Part shown: piece by piece, positions 39,339-48,289 of the stretch
Numbering within the stretch: position 1 is the stretch's first letter
How the letters are laid out: each line of letters begins with the position of its first letter
Assembly: GCF_000426345.1 (NCBI RefSeq)
Contig: NZ_AUFE01000028.1
Span: forward strand, 17,195 to 81,194
DNA length: 64,000 bases
Direction of reading: 5' to 3'
Origin: Cupriavidus phytohabitans
GTDB taxonomy: Bacteria > Pseudomonadota > Gammaproteobacteria > Burkholderiales > Burkholderiaceae
Position numbers and translations under genes: made by a program
Notes under the pieces: generated by a model
Told to the model about the DNA's origin: nothing
The model's database searches: none
What the model saw: the letters and a program-made list of their open reading frames with translations, nothing else

Positions 39339-40457
39339 ATGCAATCGGTCATCGCGCAGGCAAAGCGCATCGTCGTCAAAGTCGGCTCCAGCCTGGTCAC
39401 CAATGATGGCAAGGGACTGGACCACGACGCCATCGCCCGCTGGGCATCGCAGATCGCCAAACTGCGCGTGGCGGGCAAGGAAGTGATGCTGGTCAGCTCC
39501 GGCGCCATCGCCGAAGGCATGCAGCGCCTGGGCTGGGTGCGCCGGCCGAAGGAAATCCACGAGCTGCAGGCCGCCGCCGCCGTCGGCCAGATGGGCCTGG
39601 CGCAGGTCTATGAAAGCCAGTTCACGCGCTACGGCATCCGCACCGCGCAGGTGCTGCTGACCCACGCCGACCTGGCCGACCGCGAGCGCTACCTGAACGC
39701 GCGTTCCACGCTGCTGACGCTGCTTTCACTGGGTGTGGTGCCGATCATCAACGAGAACGACACCGTGGTCACCGACGAAATCAAGTTCGGCGACAACGAC
39801 ACGCTCGGCGCGCTGGTGACCAACCTGATCGAAGGCGACGCGCTGGTGATCCTGACCGACCAGCGCGGCCTGTACACTGCCGACCCGCGCAAGGACCCGG
39901 CGGCGCAGTTCGTCGACGAGGCCATGGCCGGCACGCCCGAACTGGAAGCCATGGCGGGTGGCGCCGGCACCTCGATCGGGCGCGGCGGCATGCTGACCAA
40001 GATCCTGGCGGCCAAGCGCGCCGCCAAGTCCGGCGCACACACCATCATCGCGTCCGGGCGCGAGGCCAACGTGCTTGAGCGGCTGGCCGCGGGCGAGGCC
40101 ATCGGCACCCAGCTGCTGGCGCCGACCGGCCGGCTCACGGCGCGCAAGCAATGGATGGCCGACCACCTGCAACTGCGCGGGCGCGTGGTGATCGACAACG
40201 GCGCGGTCGAAAAGCTGACCGGCGGCGGCAAGTCGCTGCTGCCGATCGGCGTGGTCGAGGTGCAGGGCGAATTTGCCCGCGGCGAGGTGATCGCTTGCGT
40301 CGACCCGCAGGGCAAGGAAGTGGCGCGCGGCATCACCAACTATTCGAGCGCCGAGGCGCGGCTGATCGCGCGCAAGCCTTCATCGGAGATCGAGTCGGTG
40401 CTGGGCCACCTGAACGAGCCCGAGCTGATCCACCGCGACAACCTCGTGCTGGTCTGA
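39339..40457 (+). CDS. proB: Glutamate 5-kinase ProB
   Basis: A 372-aa kinase for the first step of proline synthesis. The amino-acid-kinase domain (VKVGSSLVTNDGKGLD, MLVSSGAIAEGMQRLGW, NENDTVVTDEIKFGDND, GGAGTSIGRGGMLTK) covers about residues 1-265. A C-terminal PUA domain carries SLLPIGVVEVQGEF and GITNYSSAEARLI. It follows obgE in the same direction. Confidence 0.98.
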   Translation: MQSVIAQAKRIVVKVGSSLVTNDGKGLDHDAIARWASQIAKLRVAGKEVMLVSSGAIAEGMQRLGWVRRPKEIHELQAAAAVGQMGLAQVYESQFTRYGIRTAQVLLTHADLADRERYLNARSTLLTLLSLGVVPIINENDTVVTDEIKFGDNDTLGALVTNLIEGDALVILTDQRGLYTADPRKDPAAQFVDEAMAGTPELEAMAGGAGTSIGRGGMLTKILAAKRAAKSGAHTIIASGREANVLERLAAGEAIGTQLLAPTGRLTARKQWMADHLQLRGRVVIDNGAVEKLTGGGKSLLPIGVVEVQGEFARGEVIACVDPQGKEVARGITNYSSAEARLIARKPSSEIESVLGHLNEPELIHRDNLVLV

Positions 40458-40488
40458 GCGGCACCAGAGCGCCACCGAGCGCTCCAGC

Positions 40489-40526
40489 AAAAACGGCGGA
40501 ACTGCCAGGCAGTCCCGCCGTTTTTT
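40489..40526. terminator. Bidirectional terminator between proB and the CNP1-like gene
   Basis: AAAAACGGCGG (40489-40499) pairs with CCGCCGTTTTT (40515-40525), with an inner ACTGC/GCAGT stem. It has A- and T-runs on both sides and sits between convergent genes. Confidence 0.9.
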
Positions 40527-40546
40527 CTTACCCGATGCCGCCCGGC

Positions 40547-41128
40547 TCAGCGTCTGCTGGGCGCGCGCGATTGCAGCTCGCGCACCATGTCTTCCGGCTT
40601 GCCGGCCACCGTGCGGCCCTGGCAGAAGAACTCGATGGCCAGCGTGGCAGCGTAGGCGTTGCGCACGCCGGTTTCCATGCGGTGCCAGGCCTCGCCGTAG
40701 TTGCTGGTGTTTGGCACCCATTCGGTGGCGCCCTTGGGCAGCGTGGCGTAGAGCTTGCGCTCGAATGCGTCGCAGCGCATGCCTTCGAAGGTCACGTTGC
40801 GGGCGCCGCTCTGGCTGGTGGTGACCACGGTGTAGCGCACCACGTTGTCCTTGCCGACCGAGACCGACTTGCTGTCCACCGCGAACGACAGCGTTCCGGT
40901 GCCGGAGACCGAGAACGGAACCAGGTTGGCATCCTGCGGCGGCGCCGGCAGCATCGCCTTCGCTTCCTCGAAGGTCTTGGGCGCGAAGGGGCTGAGCCAG
41001 GTACTTTCTTCTTCCGCCATCTCCTTGCCGGTGGTCTTGCAGCCCGCCAGCGCCAGCGTGGCGGCGGCAAGCAGCAGGCCGGCAGCGGTCAGGCCGCCGC
41101 GGCGGCCCGGGCCGGTGCAACTAGTCAT
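40547..41128 (-). CDS. CNP1-like family lipoprotein
   Basis: A 193-aa predicted lipoprotein. With the start at 41128 the N-terminus has an Arg-rich n-region, a hydrophobic stretch and the lipobox LALAGC, so Cys35 would be lipidated. The mature part (STWLSPFAPKTFEEAKAMLPAPPQDANL, GMRCDAFERKLYA, EFFCQGRTVAGKPEDMVREL) matches the CNP1-like family of beta-proteobacteria, whose function is unknown. The frame is open further upstream, but that part overlaps rppH. Start and stop overlap rppH by 8 bases, so they are co-translated. Confidence 0.8.
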   Translation of the reverse strand: MTSCTGPGRRGGLTAAGLLLAAATLALAGCKTTGKEMAEEESTWLSPFAPKTFEEAKAMLPAPPQDANLVPFSVSGTGTLSFAVDSKSVSVGKDNVVRYTVVTTSQSGARNVTFEGMRCDAFERKLYATLPKGATEWVPNTSNYGEAWHRMETGVRNAYAATLAIEFFCQGRTVAGKPEDMVRELQSRAPSRR

Positions 41129-41777
41129 CAGTACTCCGTGCGTTGGTAACCGGCGCGGCCGGCGAAACGGTCTCTTGCGCAGCCGCGCTGCCGCCATCGG
41201 CGGGCCTTGGCGGCTGGCCGGCGACTGCGGGCGCAATGCCGCGCTGGCCGCCGCCATGGCGGCCATGCGCATGCGTGCCATAGGGGCTCAGCGGCACGCG
41301 CGGATGCCGGTTCAGGAAGCGCGACAACTCCGTCAGCGCCATCTGGTAGACATCGCGCTTGAACTCGATCACCGCATCCAGCGGCACCCAGTAGTGGCTC
41401 CAGCGCCAGGCGTCGAACTCCGGATGGTCGGTTGCCCGCAGGTGAATATCGCAGTCCCTGCCCGCCATGCGGAGCAGGAACCAGATTTGTTTCTGGCCCC
41501 TGTAGTGGCCGCGGATCTCGCGGCGGATGAACTTGTCCGGCACCTCGTAACGCAGCCAGTCGCGCGTGCGACCAACGATCCTGACGTGCTCCGGGAGCAA
41601 GCCGGTTTCCTCATGCAGTTCGCGGTACATGGCCTGTTCCGGCGTCTCGCCGTACTTGATGCCGCCCTGCGGAAACTGCCAGGAGTGTTCGCCGATGCGC
41701 TTGCCCCAGAAAACCTCGTTGCGTGCGTTGAGGAGGATGATGCCGACGTTCGGGCGAAAGCCTTCACGATCGAGCAT
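41121..41777 (-). CDS. rppH: RNA pyrophosphohydrolase RppH
   Basis: A 218-aa Nudix enzyme that removes pyrophosphate from 5' ends of mRNA and so triggers decay. It starts MLDREGFRPNVGIILLN; the Nudix box GGIKYGETPEQAMYRELHEETGL is intact, and EFDAWRWSHYWVPLDAVIEFKRDVY is typical of RppH. The last 50 residues are a low-complexity Gly/Ala/Pro/His tail that is longer than in E. coli (176 aa). Confidence 0.95.
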   Translation of the reverse strand: MLDREGFRPNVGIILLNARNEVFWGKRIGEHSWQFPQGGIKYGETPEQAMYRELHEETGLLPEHVRIVGRTRDWLRYEVPDKFIRREIRGHYRGQKQIWFLLRMAGRDCDIHLRATDHPEFDAWRWSHYWVPLDAVIEFKRDVYQMALTELSRFLNRHPRVPLSPYGTHAHGRHGGGQRGIAPAVAGQPPRPADGGSAAAQETVSPAAPVTNARSTDD

Positions 41778-41959
41778 GACTGCACCTCGAATCCTTTAGA
41801 ATTACGCTGATTATAAAGGAAGCGCGCAGCCGGGCTCTGGCGGGGGGATGCTGGTTTTCCCCGAGCAGAAGGGCAGTTTCAGGCGCGTGCGCGACAAATC
41901 AGTGCCGCCGCTCCCGGAATTGGCCGGGCAGGCGTTGCGGCCTCGAGAGAAAGCTACGG

Positions 41960-43681
41960 ATGAAAGCCTCGCAATTCTTCATTTCCACCCTCAAGGAAGC
42001 GCCCGCCGACGCGGAAATCGTGTCGCACAAACTGATGATGCGCGCCGGCATGATCAAGAAGCTGGGCGCCGGCATTTACACCTACATGCCGATCGGGCTG
42101 CGCGTGATCCGCAAGGTGGAGAACATCGTGCGCGAGGAAATGAACCGCGCCGGCGCGGTGGAAATGTCCATGCCGGTGATCCAGCCGGCAGAGCTGTGGC
42201 AGGAGACCGGCCGCTGGGACAAGATGGGCCCCGAACTGCTGCGCCTGAAGGACCGCCACGAGCGCGACTTCGCCGTGCAGCCCACCTCGGAAGAGGTGGT
42301 GACCGACATCGCCCGCAGCGAGATCCGCAGCTACAAGCAGCTGCCGCTCAACTTCTACCAGATCCAGACCAAGTTCCGCGACGAGCGCCGGCCGCGCTTC
42401 GGCATCATGCGCGGCCGCGAGTTCACCATGAAGGACGCCTATTCCTTCGACCGCGACACCGATGGCCTGCGCAAGTCGTACGAGAACATGTACGACGCCT
42501 ACGTGCGCATCTTCAGCCGCTTCGGGCTGGAATTCCGCGCGGTGGCGGCTGACAACGGTGCCATCGGCGGTTCGGGTTCGCATGAATTCCACGTGATCGC
42601 CGATACCGGCGAGGACGCCATCGTCTACTGCCCGACCTCGGCCTACGCCGCCAACATGGAGGCCGCCGAGGCGCTGCCGCTGCTGGCGGAGCGCGCCGCG
42701 CCCAAGCAAGACCTGGTCAAGACCTTCACCCCGGAGAAGGTCAAGTGCGAGCAGGTGGCCGAATTCCTGAACCTCCCGCTGGAGACCAACGTCAAGTCGA
42801 TCGTGCTGGCCACGGAAAACGAAGCCGGCGTCCAGATCTGGCTGCTGCTGATCCGCGCCGACCATGAGCTGAACGAGGTCAAGGCCTCCAAGGTGCCGGG
42901 GCTGGCCGAGTTCCGCTTTGCCACCGAGAACGAGATCGTCGACGCCTTCGGCTCGCCCCCGGGCTACCTGGGCCCGATCGACATGAAGAAGCCGGTCAAG
43001 GTGGTGGCCGACCGCACCGTCGCCAACATGAGCGACTTTGTCTGCGGCGCCAACTACCGCGACTACCACTACACCGGCGTCAACTGGGGCCGCGACCTGC
43101 CCGAGCCGATCGTGGCCGACCTGCGCAACGTGGTGGCGGGCGATGCCTCGCCGGACGGCCAGGGCACGCTGGAGATCTGCCGCGGCATCGAGGTGGGCCA
43201 CGTGTTCATGCTGGGCACGCGTTACTCGGAATCGATGAACGCCACCTTCCTGGACGAGAACGGCAAGACCCAGCCGATGCAGATGGGCTGCTACGGCATC
43301 GGCATCACCCGTATCCTGGGCGCCGCGATCGAGCAGAACTTCGACGAGCGCGGCATCATCTGGCCGGCTGCGATCGCGCCGTTCGAAGTGGTGATCTGCC
43401 CCGTGGGCTACGACCGCTCCGAGGCCGTCAAGGCAGAGGCCGACCGCATCCATGCCGAGCTGCTGGCTGCCGGCATCGACGTCATCATCGACGACCGCGG
43501 CGAGCGCCCGGGCGTGATGTTCGCCGACTGGGAACTGATCGGCGTGCCACACCGCGTGGTGGTGGGCGACCGCGGCCTGAAGGAAGGCAAGGTCGAATAC
43601 CAGGGCCGGCGTGACGCGCAGGCCACCGCGGTCAGCGTGGCCGACGTGGTCAGCCACGTGCGCAACCAGCTGGCGAACTGA
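41960..43681 (+). CDS. proS: Prolyl-tRNA synthetase (bacterial type, with editing domain)
   Basis: A 573-aa class II synthetase. Motif 1 and 2 regions (MSMPVIQPAELWQETGRW, KFRDERRPRFGIMRGREFTMKDAYSF) precede a YbaK-like editing insertion (about residues 225-400), then motif 3 (MQMGCYGIGITRILGA) and an anticodon-binding domain. It starts MKASQFFISTLKEAPADAE. It is divergent from rppH across a 182-base gap with no gene. Confidence 0.99.
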   Translation: MKASQFFISTLKEAPADAEIVSHKLMMRAGMIKKLGAGIYTYMPIGLRVIRKVENIVREEMNRAGAVEMSMPVIQPAELWQETGRWDKMGPELLRLKDRHERDFAVQPTSEEVVTDIARSEIRSYKQLPLNFYQIQTKFRDERRPRFGIMRGREFTMKDAYSFDRDTDGLRKSYENMYDAYVRIFSRFGLEFRAVAADNGAIGGSGSHEFHVIADTGEDAIVYCPTSAYAANMEAAEALPLLAERAAPKQDLVKTFTPEKVKCEQVAEFLNLPLETNVKSIVLATENEAGVQIWLLLIRADHELNEVKASKVPGLAEFRFATENEIVDAFGSPPGYLGPIDMKKPVKVVADRTVANMSDFVCGANYRDYHYTGVNWGRDLPEPIVADLRNVVAGDASPDGQGTLEICRGIEVGHVFMLGTRYSESMNATFLDENGKTQPMQMGCYGIGITRILGAAIEQNFDERGIIWPAAIAPFEVVICPVGYDRSEAVKAEADRIHAELLAAGIDVIIDDRGERPGVMFADWELIGVPHRVVVGDRGLKEGKVEYQGRRDAQATAVSVADVVSHVRNQLAN

Positions 43682-43686
43682 GCCCG

Positions 43687-44427
43687 ATGCGCGCCGCACG
43701 CGCAATGCCTGCCGCCCGCCGCTTTGCCGGCGGGCTGCTGCTGGCGCTGGCCGCGGCGGCCGCGCATGCCGGCGCGCAGAAGGAAGAAGATCTGGCAGAT
43801 TCCGTGCGCGGCGCGCTGGCCGCCGCGATTGCCGACGACCGGCCCACGCGGCCGGTCTTTGCTTCCGGCGGCGAGCGCCTGGCCTACCTGAAGTGGCTGG
43901 GCGAAATGTCTTCCCGCCTGGCCACGCGCATCCCCGAGCCGCAGGTGCGCGTGGAACTGATCGAGGTCGCCTATTACGAGGCCAAGCGCGCCGGGCTGGA
44001 ACCCGCGCTGGTGCTGGGGCTGGTCCAGGTCGAGAGCAATTTCCGCAAGTACGCGATCAGCTCGGCCGGCGCGCGCGGGCTGATGCAAGTGATGCCGTTC
44101 TGGGTCCGCGCCATCGGCGACAACGACCCGCGCAAGCTGTTCCACCTGCAGAGCAACCTGCGCTACGGCTGCACCATCCTGCGCTACTACCTCGACCGCG
44201 AGCAGGGCGACCTGTACCTGGCGCTGGGCCGCTACAACGGCAGCCGCGGCCGCCCCGAATATCCCAACGCCGTACTGGCGGCGTGGAAGCGCTGGCAATA
44301 TTCCGAAGCCTCGGTCACCGTCGCCGGCGATCCGGACAATGCACCGCCGCGCGCCCCGCGTGCGCTGCCGTCCGACCCGCCGGAACGCAACCCTTTCTCG
44401 CCGCGCCGCGTCGCCAACCCGTCATGA
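43687..44427 (+). CDS. Lytic transglycosylase, SLT/MltC-like
   Basis: A 246-aa exported murein hydrolase. A signal peptide ends in AAAHAGAQ. The catalytic domain has the SLT pattern: LVQVESNFRKYAISSAGARGLMQVMPF with catalytic E116, then the NLRYGCTILRYYLD and ALGRYNGS motifs. It cleaves peptidoglycan glycosidic bonds to 1,6-anhydro products, the substrates that AmpD (53378) later processes. It lies 6 bases after proS and overlaps the next gene by ATGA. Confidence 0.92.
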   Translation: MRAARAMPAARRFAGGLLLALAAAAAHAGAQKEEDLADSVRGALAAAIADDRPTRPVFASGGERLAYLKWLGEMSSRLATRIPEPQVRVELIEVAYYEAKRAGLEPALVLGLVQVESNFRKYAISSAGARGLMQVMPFWVRAIGDNDPRKLFHLQSNLRYGCTILRYYLDREQGDLYLALGRYNGSRGRPEYPNAVLAAWKRWQYSEASVTVAGDPDNAPPRAPRALPSDPPERNPFSPRRVANPS

Positions 44428-45326
44428 TCCGCGAAGCATCCGTTGCCGGCGGCAAGGCCGGCGGCTATACCGAATCCTCGCCCGAACTGGAGCAATGGCT
44501 GGCCCGGCATGTCGCGCAGGGCTTTGGCGCCGATGCACTGGTGCTGTCGATGCTGCGTTCGGGCTATGACGACAGCTTTGCGCGCCGGGCCGTGGCGGCG
44601 GCGTTCGGTGCGGACACTGCAGCGCGCGGCCCGGCCAAGCCGGAGCCGGCGCGCACGGCGGCACCCCGGGCCAAGACCACCGCGGCATCCTATCTGGCCG
44701 ACGGCGGCGATCGCCAGGTGCCGATCCTGTTCCGGCTCGCCTCGCCGCAGATCCGCCTGTACCAGCAATTGCTGAGCGCCGAAGAATGCGACGCGCTGGT
44801 GGCGCTGTCGCGCGGCCGGCTGGCACGCTCGCCGGTGGTCAACCCCGATACCGGGGACGAGAACCTGATCGACGCCCGCACCAGCATGGGCGCCATGTTC
44901 CAGGTGGGCGAGCATGCGCTGATCGAGCGCATCGAGGCGCGCATCGCCGCGGTCACCGGCGTGCCGGCCGAACACGGCGAAGGCTTGCAGATCCTCAATT
45001 ACAAGCCCGGCGGCGAATACCAGCCGCATTTCGATTTCTTCAACCCGCAGCGGTCGGGCGAGGCACGCCAGCTGACCGTAGGCGGCCAGCGCATCGCCAC
45101 GCTGGTGATCTACCTGAACACGCCCGAGGCCGGGGGCGCCACCGCGTTTCCGCGCGTGGGGCTGGAAGTGGCGCCGGTAAAGGGCAACGCGGTCTACTTC
45201 AGCTACCTGCTGCCCGACGGCGCGCTGGACGAGCGCACGCTGCATGCCGGCCTGCCGGTGGCGGCGGGGGAGAAGTGGATTGCCACCAAGTGGCTGCGCG
45301 AGCGCCCGTATCGCAGCGAGGCCTGA
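44424..45326 (+). CDS. 2-oxoglutarate/Fe(II) dioxygenase, prolyl-4-hydroxylase alpha-subunit type
   Basis: A 300-aa oxygenase. The C-terminal double-stranded beta-helix has the iron facial triad H202-x-D204 (EYQPHFDFF) and H274 (TLHAGLPV), plus the 2-oxoglutarate lysine at about 284 (GEKWIATKW). LQILNYKPGGEYQPH and VIYLNTPEAGGATAFP are typical of prolyl 4-hydroxylases. The N-terminal 100 residues are helical and family-specific. The substrate in bacteria is unknown. The start was taken at the ATGA overlap with the transglycosylase gene. Confidence 0.88.
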   Translation: MIREASVAGGKAGGYTESSPELEQWLARHVAQGFGADALVLSMLRSGYDDSFARRAVAAAFGADTAARGPAKPEPARTAAPRAKTTAASYLADGGDRQVPILFRLASPQIRLYQQLLSAEECDALVALSRGRLARSPVVNPDTGDENLIDARTSMGAMFQVGEHALIERIEARIAAVTGVPAEHGEGLQILNYKPGGEYQPHFDFFNPQRSGEARQLTVGGQRIATLVIYLNTPEAGGATAFPRVGLEVAPVKGNAVYFSYLLPDGALDERTLHAGLPVAAGEKWIATKWLRERPYRSEA

Positions 45327-45420
45327 CCGCCCCCGTCCGACCTCTCCAGGCAAGCCATGCGCGGTCATCAGCGTGGAGCATTGGCCGAGCCGATCCTGTA
45401 TCGGCGATTTAGTGGAAAAG

Positions 45421-45439
45421 TGTACCGGTACTGTACCGG
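45421..45439 (+). promoter_or_regulatory. Direct repeat TGTACCGG upstream of the lysE-like gene
   Basis: TGTACCGG occurs at 45421 and again at 45432, an 11-bp (one helical turn) spacing; the first copy extends into the palindrome GTACCGGTAC. It lies 45-63 bases before the exporter gene. It may be an operator for a regulator not in this window. Confidence 0.35.
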
Positions 45440-45483
45440 AAACTGACCGTAGACTGATTTCCTGAACGCCCCTGGAGTCAGTC

Positions 45484-46107
45484 ATGGAAGTATCCCAACT
45501 TGCCGCCGGCACTGGTGTCTTTGCCGCCTTCGCCGGCTTTGCGCTGGTGTCGTCTATCACCCCCGGTCCGAATAACACGATGCTGCTGGCTTCCGGCGTG
45601 AACTTCGGGTTCTTGCGCACGGTGCCGCACCTGCTCGGCGTCAGCATTGGCTTTGCGCTGATGGTGGCGCTGGTAGGGTTGGGGCTGGGCTCGCTCTTCC
45701 ACGCCTTCCCGTGGACCTGGCAGGTGCTGCGCGTGGCGGCGACTATCTATCTGGTGTGGCTGGCGTGGAAGCTCGCCACGGCCGGCGGCGTGCAGGACCA
45801 GCAGGTGGCGCGGCCGATGGGCTTCTGGGCCGCGGCGGCGTTCCAGTGGGTCAATCCCAAGGCGTGGGTGATGGCCGTAGGCGCGTGTAGCACCTATGTG
45901 TTGCACGGCAACCTGTGGCTCAACGTGCTAATGCTGGCCGGAATATTCGGGGTGGTGAACCTGCCCAGCGTGGCGATGTGGGCGTTGTGCGGCTCGGCGC
46001 TGCGGCGCTGGCTGGCGCAGCCGAAAGTGCTGCGCGCGTTCAATGTCGGGATGGCGGTGTTGCTACTGGCGTCGCTGTGGCCGATTTTGGGCTCGCACCA
46101 CGCGTGA
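45484..46107 (+). CDS. LysE/RhtB family amino-acid exporter
   Basis: A 207-aa inner-membrane protein with five or six hydrophobic helices. SSITPGPNNTMLLASGVNFGF is the LysE-family signature near the N-terminus, and FQWVNPKAWVMAVGA the second conserved segment. The exported substrate cannot be told from sequence. A GGAG site precedes the ATG. Confidence 0.9.
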   Translation: MEVSQLAAGTGVFAAFAGFALVSSITPGPNNTMLLASGVNFGFLRTVPHLLGVSIGFALMVALVGLGLGSLFHAFPWTWQVLRVAATIYLVWLAWKLATAGGVQDQQVARPMGFWAAAAFQWVNPKAWVMAVGACSTYVLHGNLWLNVLMLAGIFGVVNLPSVAMWALCGSALRRWLAQPKVLRAFNVGMAVLLLASLWPILGSHHA

Positions 46108-46113
46108 TGTATC

Positions 46114-46151
46114 TTCTCCCCTCTCCGGTCTGTACAGGGGAGAGGGGAGAA
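46114..46151. terminator. 13-bp hairpin between lysE-like gene and hpt
   Basis: TTCTCCCCTCTCC (46114-46126) pairs perfectly with 46139-46151 around a 12-base loop, between convergent genes. The stem contains the same CCCCTCTCC word found at 28218 and 57507. It has no T-run. Confidence 0.5.
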
Positions 46152-46170
46152 AATCCTCAGCGACCCAAGA

Positions 46171-46713
46171 TCAAATCAGCGCCCGGATCGCGCCCAGATT
46201 CCGCCAATACCCCTTGGCATCCATCCCGCACCCAAACACATAGCGATCCGGCACCGCAAAGCCGCAGAAGTCCGGATGCATCGGCTTGAGCTTGGTCAGC
46301 GTCTTCTCGCACAGCACCGCGGCGTGGAATTCCCTGGCGCCCATGTCCATGATGCGCTCGCGGATCGCGGCCATGGTTTCGCCTTCATCCAGGATGTCGT
46401 CCAGCACGAGCACCACGCGGTCCTTGACCGACTCGCGCGGTGCCACGCGCCACTGCATCTCGCCCCCAACGGTCTTGTTGTTGTAGCGCGAGAGGTGGAT
46501 GTAGTCGAACTCAAGCGGGAACGCCAGCTTGGGCAGCAGCATGCCGGTGAACACCACCGCGCCGCCCATCACGGATAGCACCAGCGGGAAGGCATCGCCC
46601 ATCTTGGCGGTGATCTCGGCGGCCATGCGGTCCAGCGATGCCTGGACTTCCTCGGCCGAGACGATTTCTTCGGAGTTGGCCCACAGTTCGCGGGCCTGTA
46701 CGGCGCTCATCAT
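46171..46713 (-). CDS. hpt: Hypoxanthine (guanine) phosphoribosyltransferase
   Basis: A 180-aa purine-salvage transferase. The PRPP-binding motif VVLVLDDILDEGETM is complete; MGGAVVFTGMLLPKL and RYVFGCGMDAKGYWRNL are typical of the Hpt group. It lies 52 bases downstream of ffh on the same strand. Confidence 0.94.
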   Translation of the reverse strand: MMSAVQARELWANSEEIVSAEEVQASLDRMAAEITAKMGDAFPLVLSVMGGAVVFTGMLLPKLAFPLEFDYIHLSRYNNKTVGGEMQWRVAPRESVKDRVVLVLDDILDEGETMAAIRERIMDMGAREFHAAVLCEKTLTKLKPMHPDFCGFAVPDRYVFGCGMDAKGYWRNLGAIRALI

Positions 46714-46765
46714 GATGTCTTTCCTGTTCTTTTGCGGGGGAGGCGGATCGTAGTGCAGCCCGGGC

Positions 46766-48160
46766 TCAACGATTGAAGAGGCCCTTCATGCCGCCCTTCA
46801 TCGCGCCCATCTGGCGCATCATCTTCATCATGCCGCCGCCCTTGAGCTTTTTCATCATGGATTGCATCTGGTCGAACTGGTTCAGCAGGCGGTTGACTTC
46901 CTGAACCGGCACGCCGGCGCCGGCGGCAATGCGGCGCTTGCGGCTGGCCTTGATCAGGTCGGGCTTGGCGCGCTCGGCCGGCGTCATGCTGTTGATGATG
47001 CCTTCCATGCGGGCCACCTGCTTCTCGGCCTGGTCCATGTTGGCGCCCTGCGCCTGCTGGGCGAACTGCGCCGGCAGCTTGTCGACCAGGCTGGCCATGC
47101 CGCCCATCTTCTTCATCTGGCCGATCTGGGCCTTGAAGTCTTCCAGGTCGAAATCGCCGGTCTTCTTGATCTTCTTGGCCAGCTTCTCGGCCGCGTCCAT
47201 GTCGACGCCGCGCTGGGCTTCCTCGACCAGCGCCATGATGTCGCCCATGCCCAGGATGCGCTGGGCCATGCGGTCCGGGTAGAACGGCTCCAGCCCGTCC
47301 AGCTTTTCGCCGACGCCGACGAACTTGATCGGCCGGCCGGTGATATGGCGCACCGACAGCGCGGCACCGCCGCGCGCATCGCCGTCCAGCTTGGTCAGCA
47401 CCACGCCGGTCAGCGGCAGGGTGTCGTTGAACGCCTTGGCGGTGTTGACCGCGTCCTGGCCGAGCATGGCGTCGACCACAAACAGCGTCTCGGCGGGCTT
47501 CAGCTCAGCGTGCAAGGCGGCGATTTCCTGCATCATCAACTCGTCGATACCCAGGCGGCCAGCCGTATCGACGATCAGCACGTCGTGGTAATGCTTGCGC
47601 GCCCAGTCCACCGCCGCGCGGGCGATCTCGACCGGCTTCTGGTCCGGCTGCGACGGGAAGAAGTCAGCGCCGACTTGCTCGGAAACGGTCTTCAGCTGGG
47701 CGATAGCGGCGGGGCGGTAGACGTCGCAAGAAACCGTCAGCACCTTCTTCTTCTTGTTTTCCTTCAGCCACTTCGCCAGCTTGCCGACGGTTGTGGTCTT
47801 GCCCGCACCCTGCAGGCCGGCCATCAGGATGATGGCGGGCGGCTGCACGTTCAGGTTCAGCTCGGCTTCCTTGTTATTGCCGCCGGCGGCCTCGGCACCG
47901 CCGATGACCGAGGTCAGCTCGCGCTGGACCACGCCAACCAGTGCCTGGCCCGGCGTGAGGCTGGTGATCACATCCTCGCCCAGCGCCTTTTCCTTGACGC
48001 GGGCGATGAATTCGCGCACGACCGGCAGCGCCACGTCGGCTTCGAGCATGGCAAGGCGCACTTCGCGCAGCATCTCGGCGGTGTTGGCCTCGGTCAGGCG
48101 CGCCTCGCCGCGCATGGTCTTGACCACACGCGCCAGGCGTTGAGTGAGATTGTCCAGCAT
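46766..48160 (-). CDS. ffh: Signal recognition particle GTPase Ffh
   Basis: A 464-aa SRP54 homologue. The N domain (MLDNLTQRLARVVKTMRGEARL) is followed by the G domain with GLQGAGKTTT at 115-124, DTAGRLGIDE and TKLDGDARGG. The C-terminal M domain is methionine-rich (MQSMMKKLKGGGMMKMMRQ) for binding 4.5S RNA and signal sequences. It targets nascent membrane proteins to FtsY. Confidence 0.98.
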   Translation of the reverse strand: MLDNLTQRLARVVKTMRGEARLTEANTAEMLREVRLAMLEADVALPVVREFIARVKEKALGEDVITSLTPGQALVGVVQRELTSVIGGAEAAGGNNKEAELNLNVQPPAIILMAGLQGAGKTTTVGKLAKWLKENKKKKVLTVSCDVYRPAAIAQLKTVSEQVGADFFPSQPDQKPVEIARAAVDWARKHYHDVLIVDTAGRLGIDELMMQEIAALHAELKPAETLFVVDAMLGQDAVNTAKAFNDTLPLTGVVLTKLDGDARGGAALSVRHITGRPIKFVGVGEKLDGLEPFYPDRMAQRILGMGDIMALVEEAQRGVDMDAAEKLAKKIKKTGDFDLEDFKAQIGQMKKMGGMASLVDKLPAQFAQQAQGANMDQAEKQVARMEGIINSMTPAERAKPDLIKASRKRRIAAGAGVPVQEVNRLLNQFDQMQSMMKKLKGGGMMKMMRQMGAMKGGMKGLFNR

Positions 48161-48289
48161 GGCAGGAATCGGGGGAGATATCGGAGCAGGGGCTCGGTCT
48201 GAAAACGGGGCAGGCCCGTGCCAGTTGCAGGCTGGAGCACCGGTTCAACCGGCCGCCACCGTCCGTGGGCACTAAGGTAAACTGCGCAA

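Noticed and set aside
45421..45439. TGTACCGG repeats as a CRISPR or phage repeat
   Set aside because: Only two short copies, no spacers, close to a promoter position.
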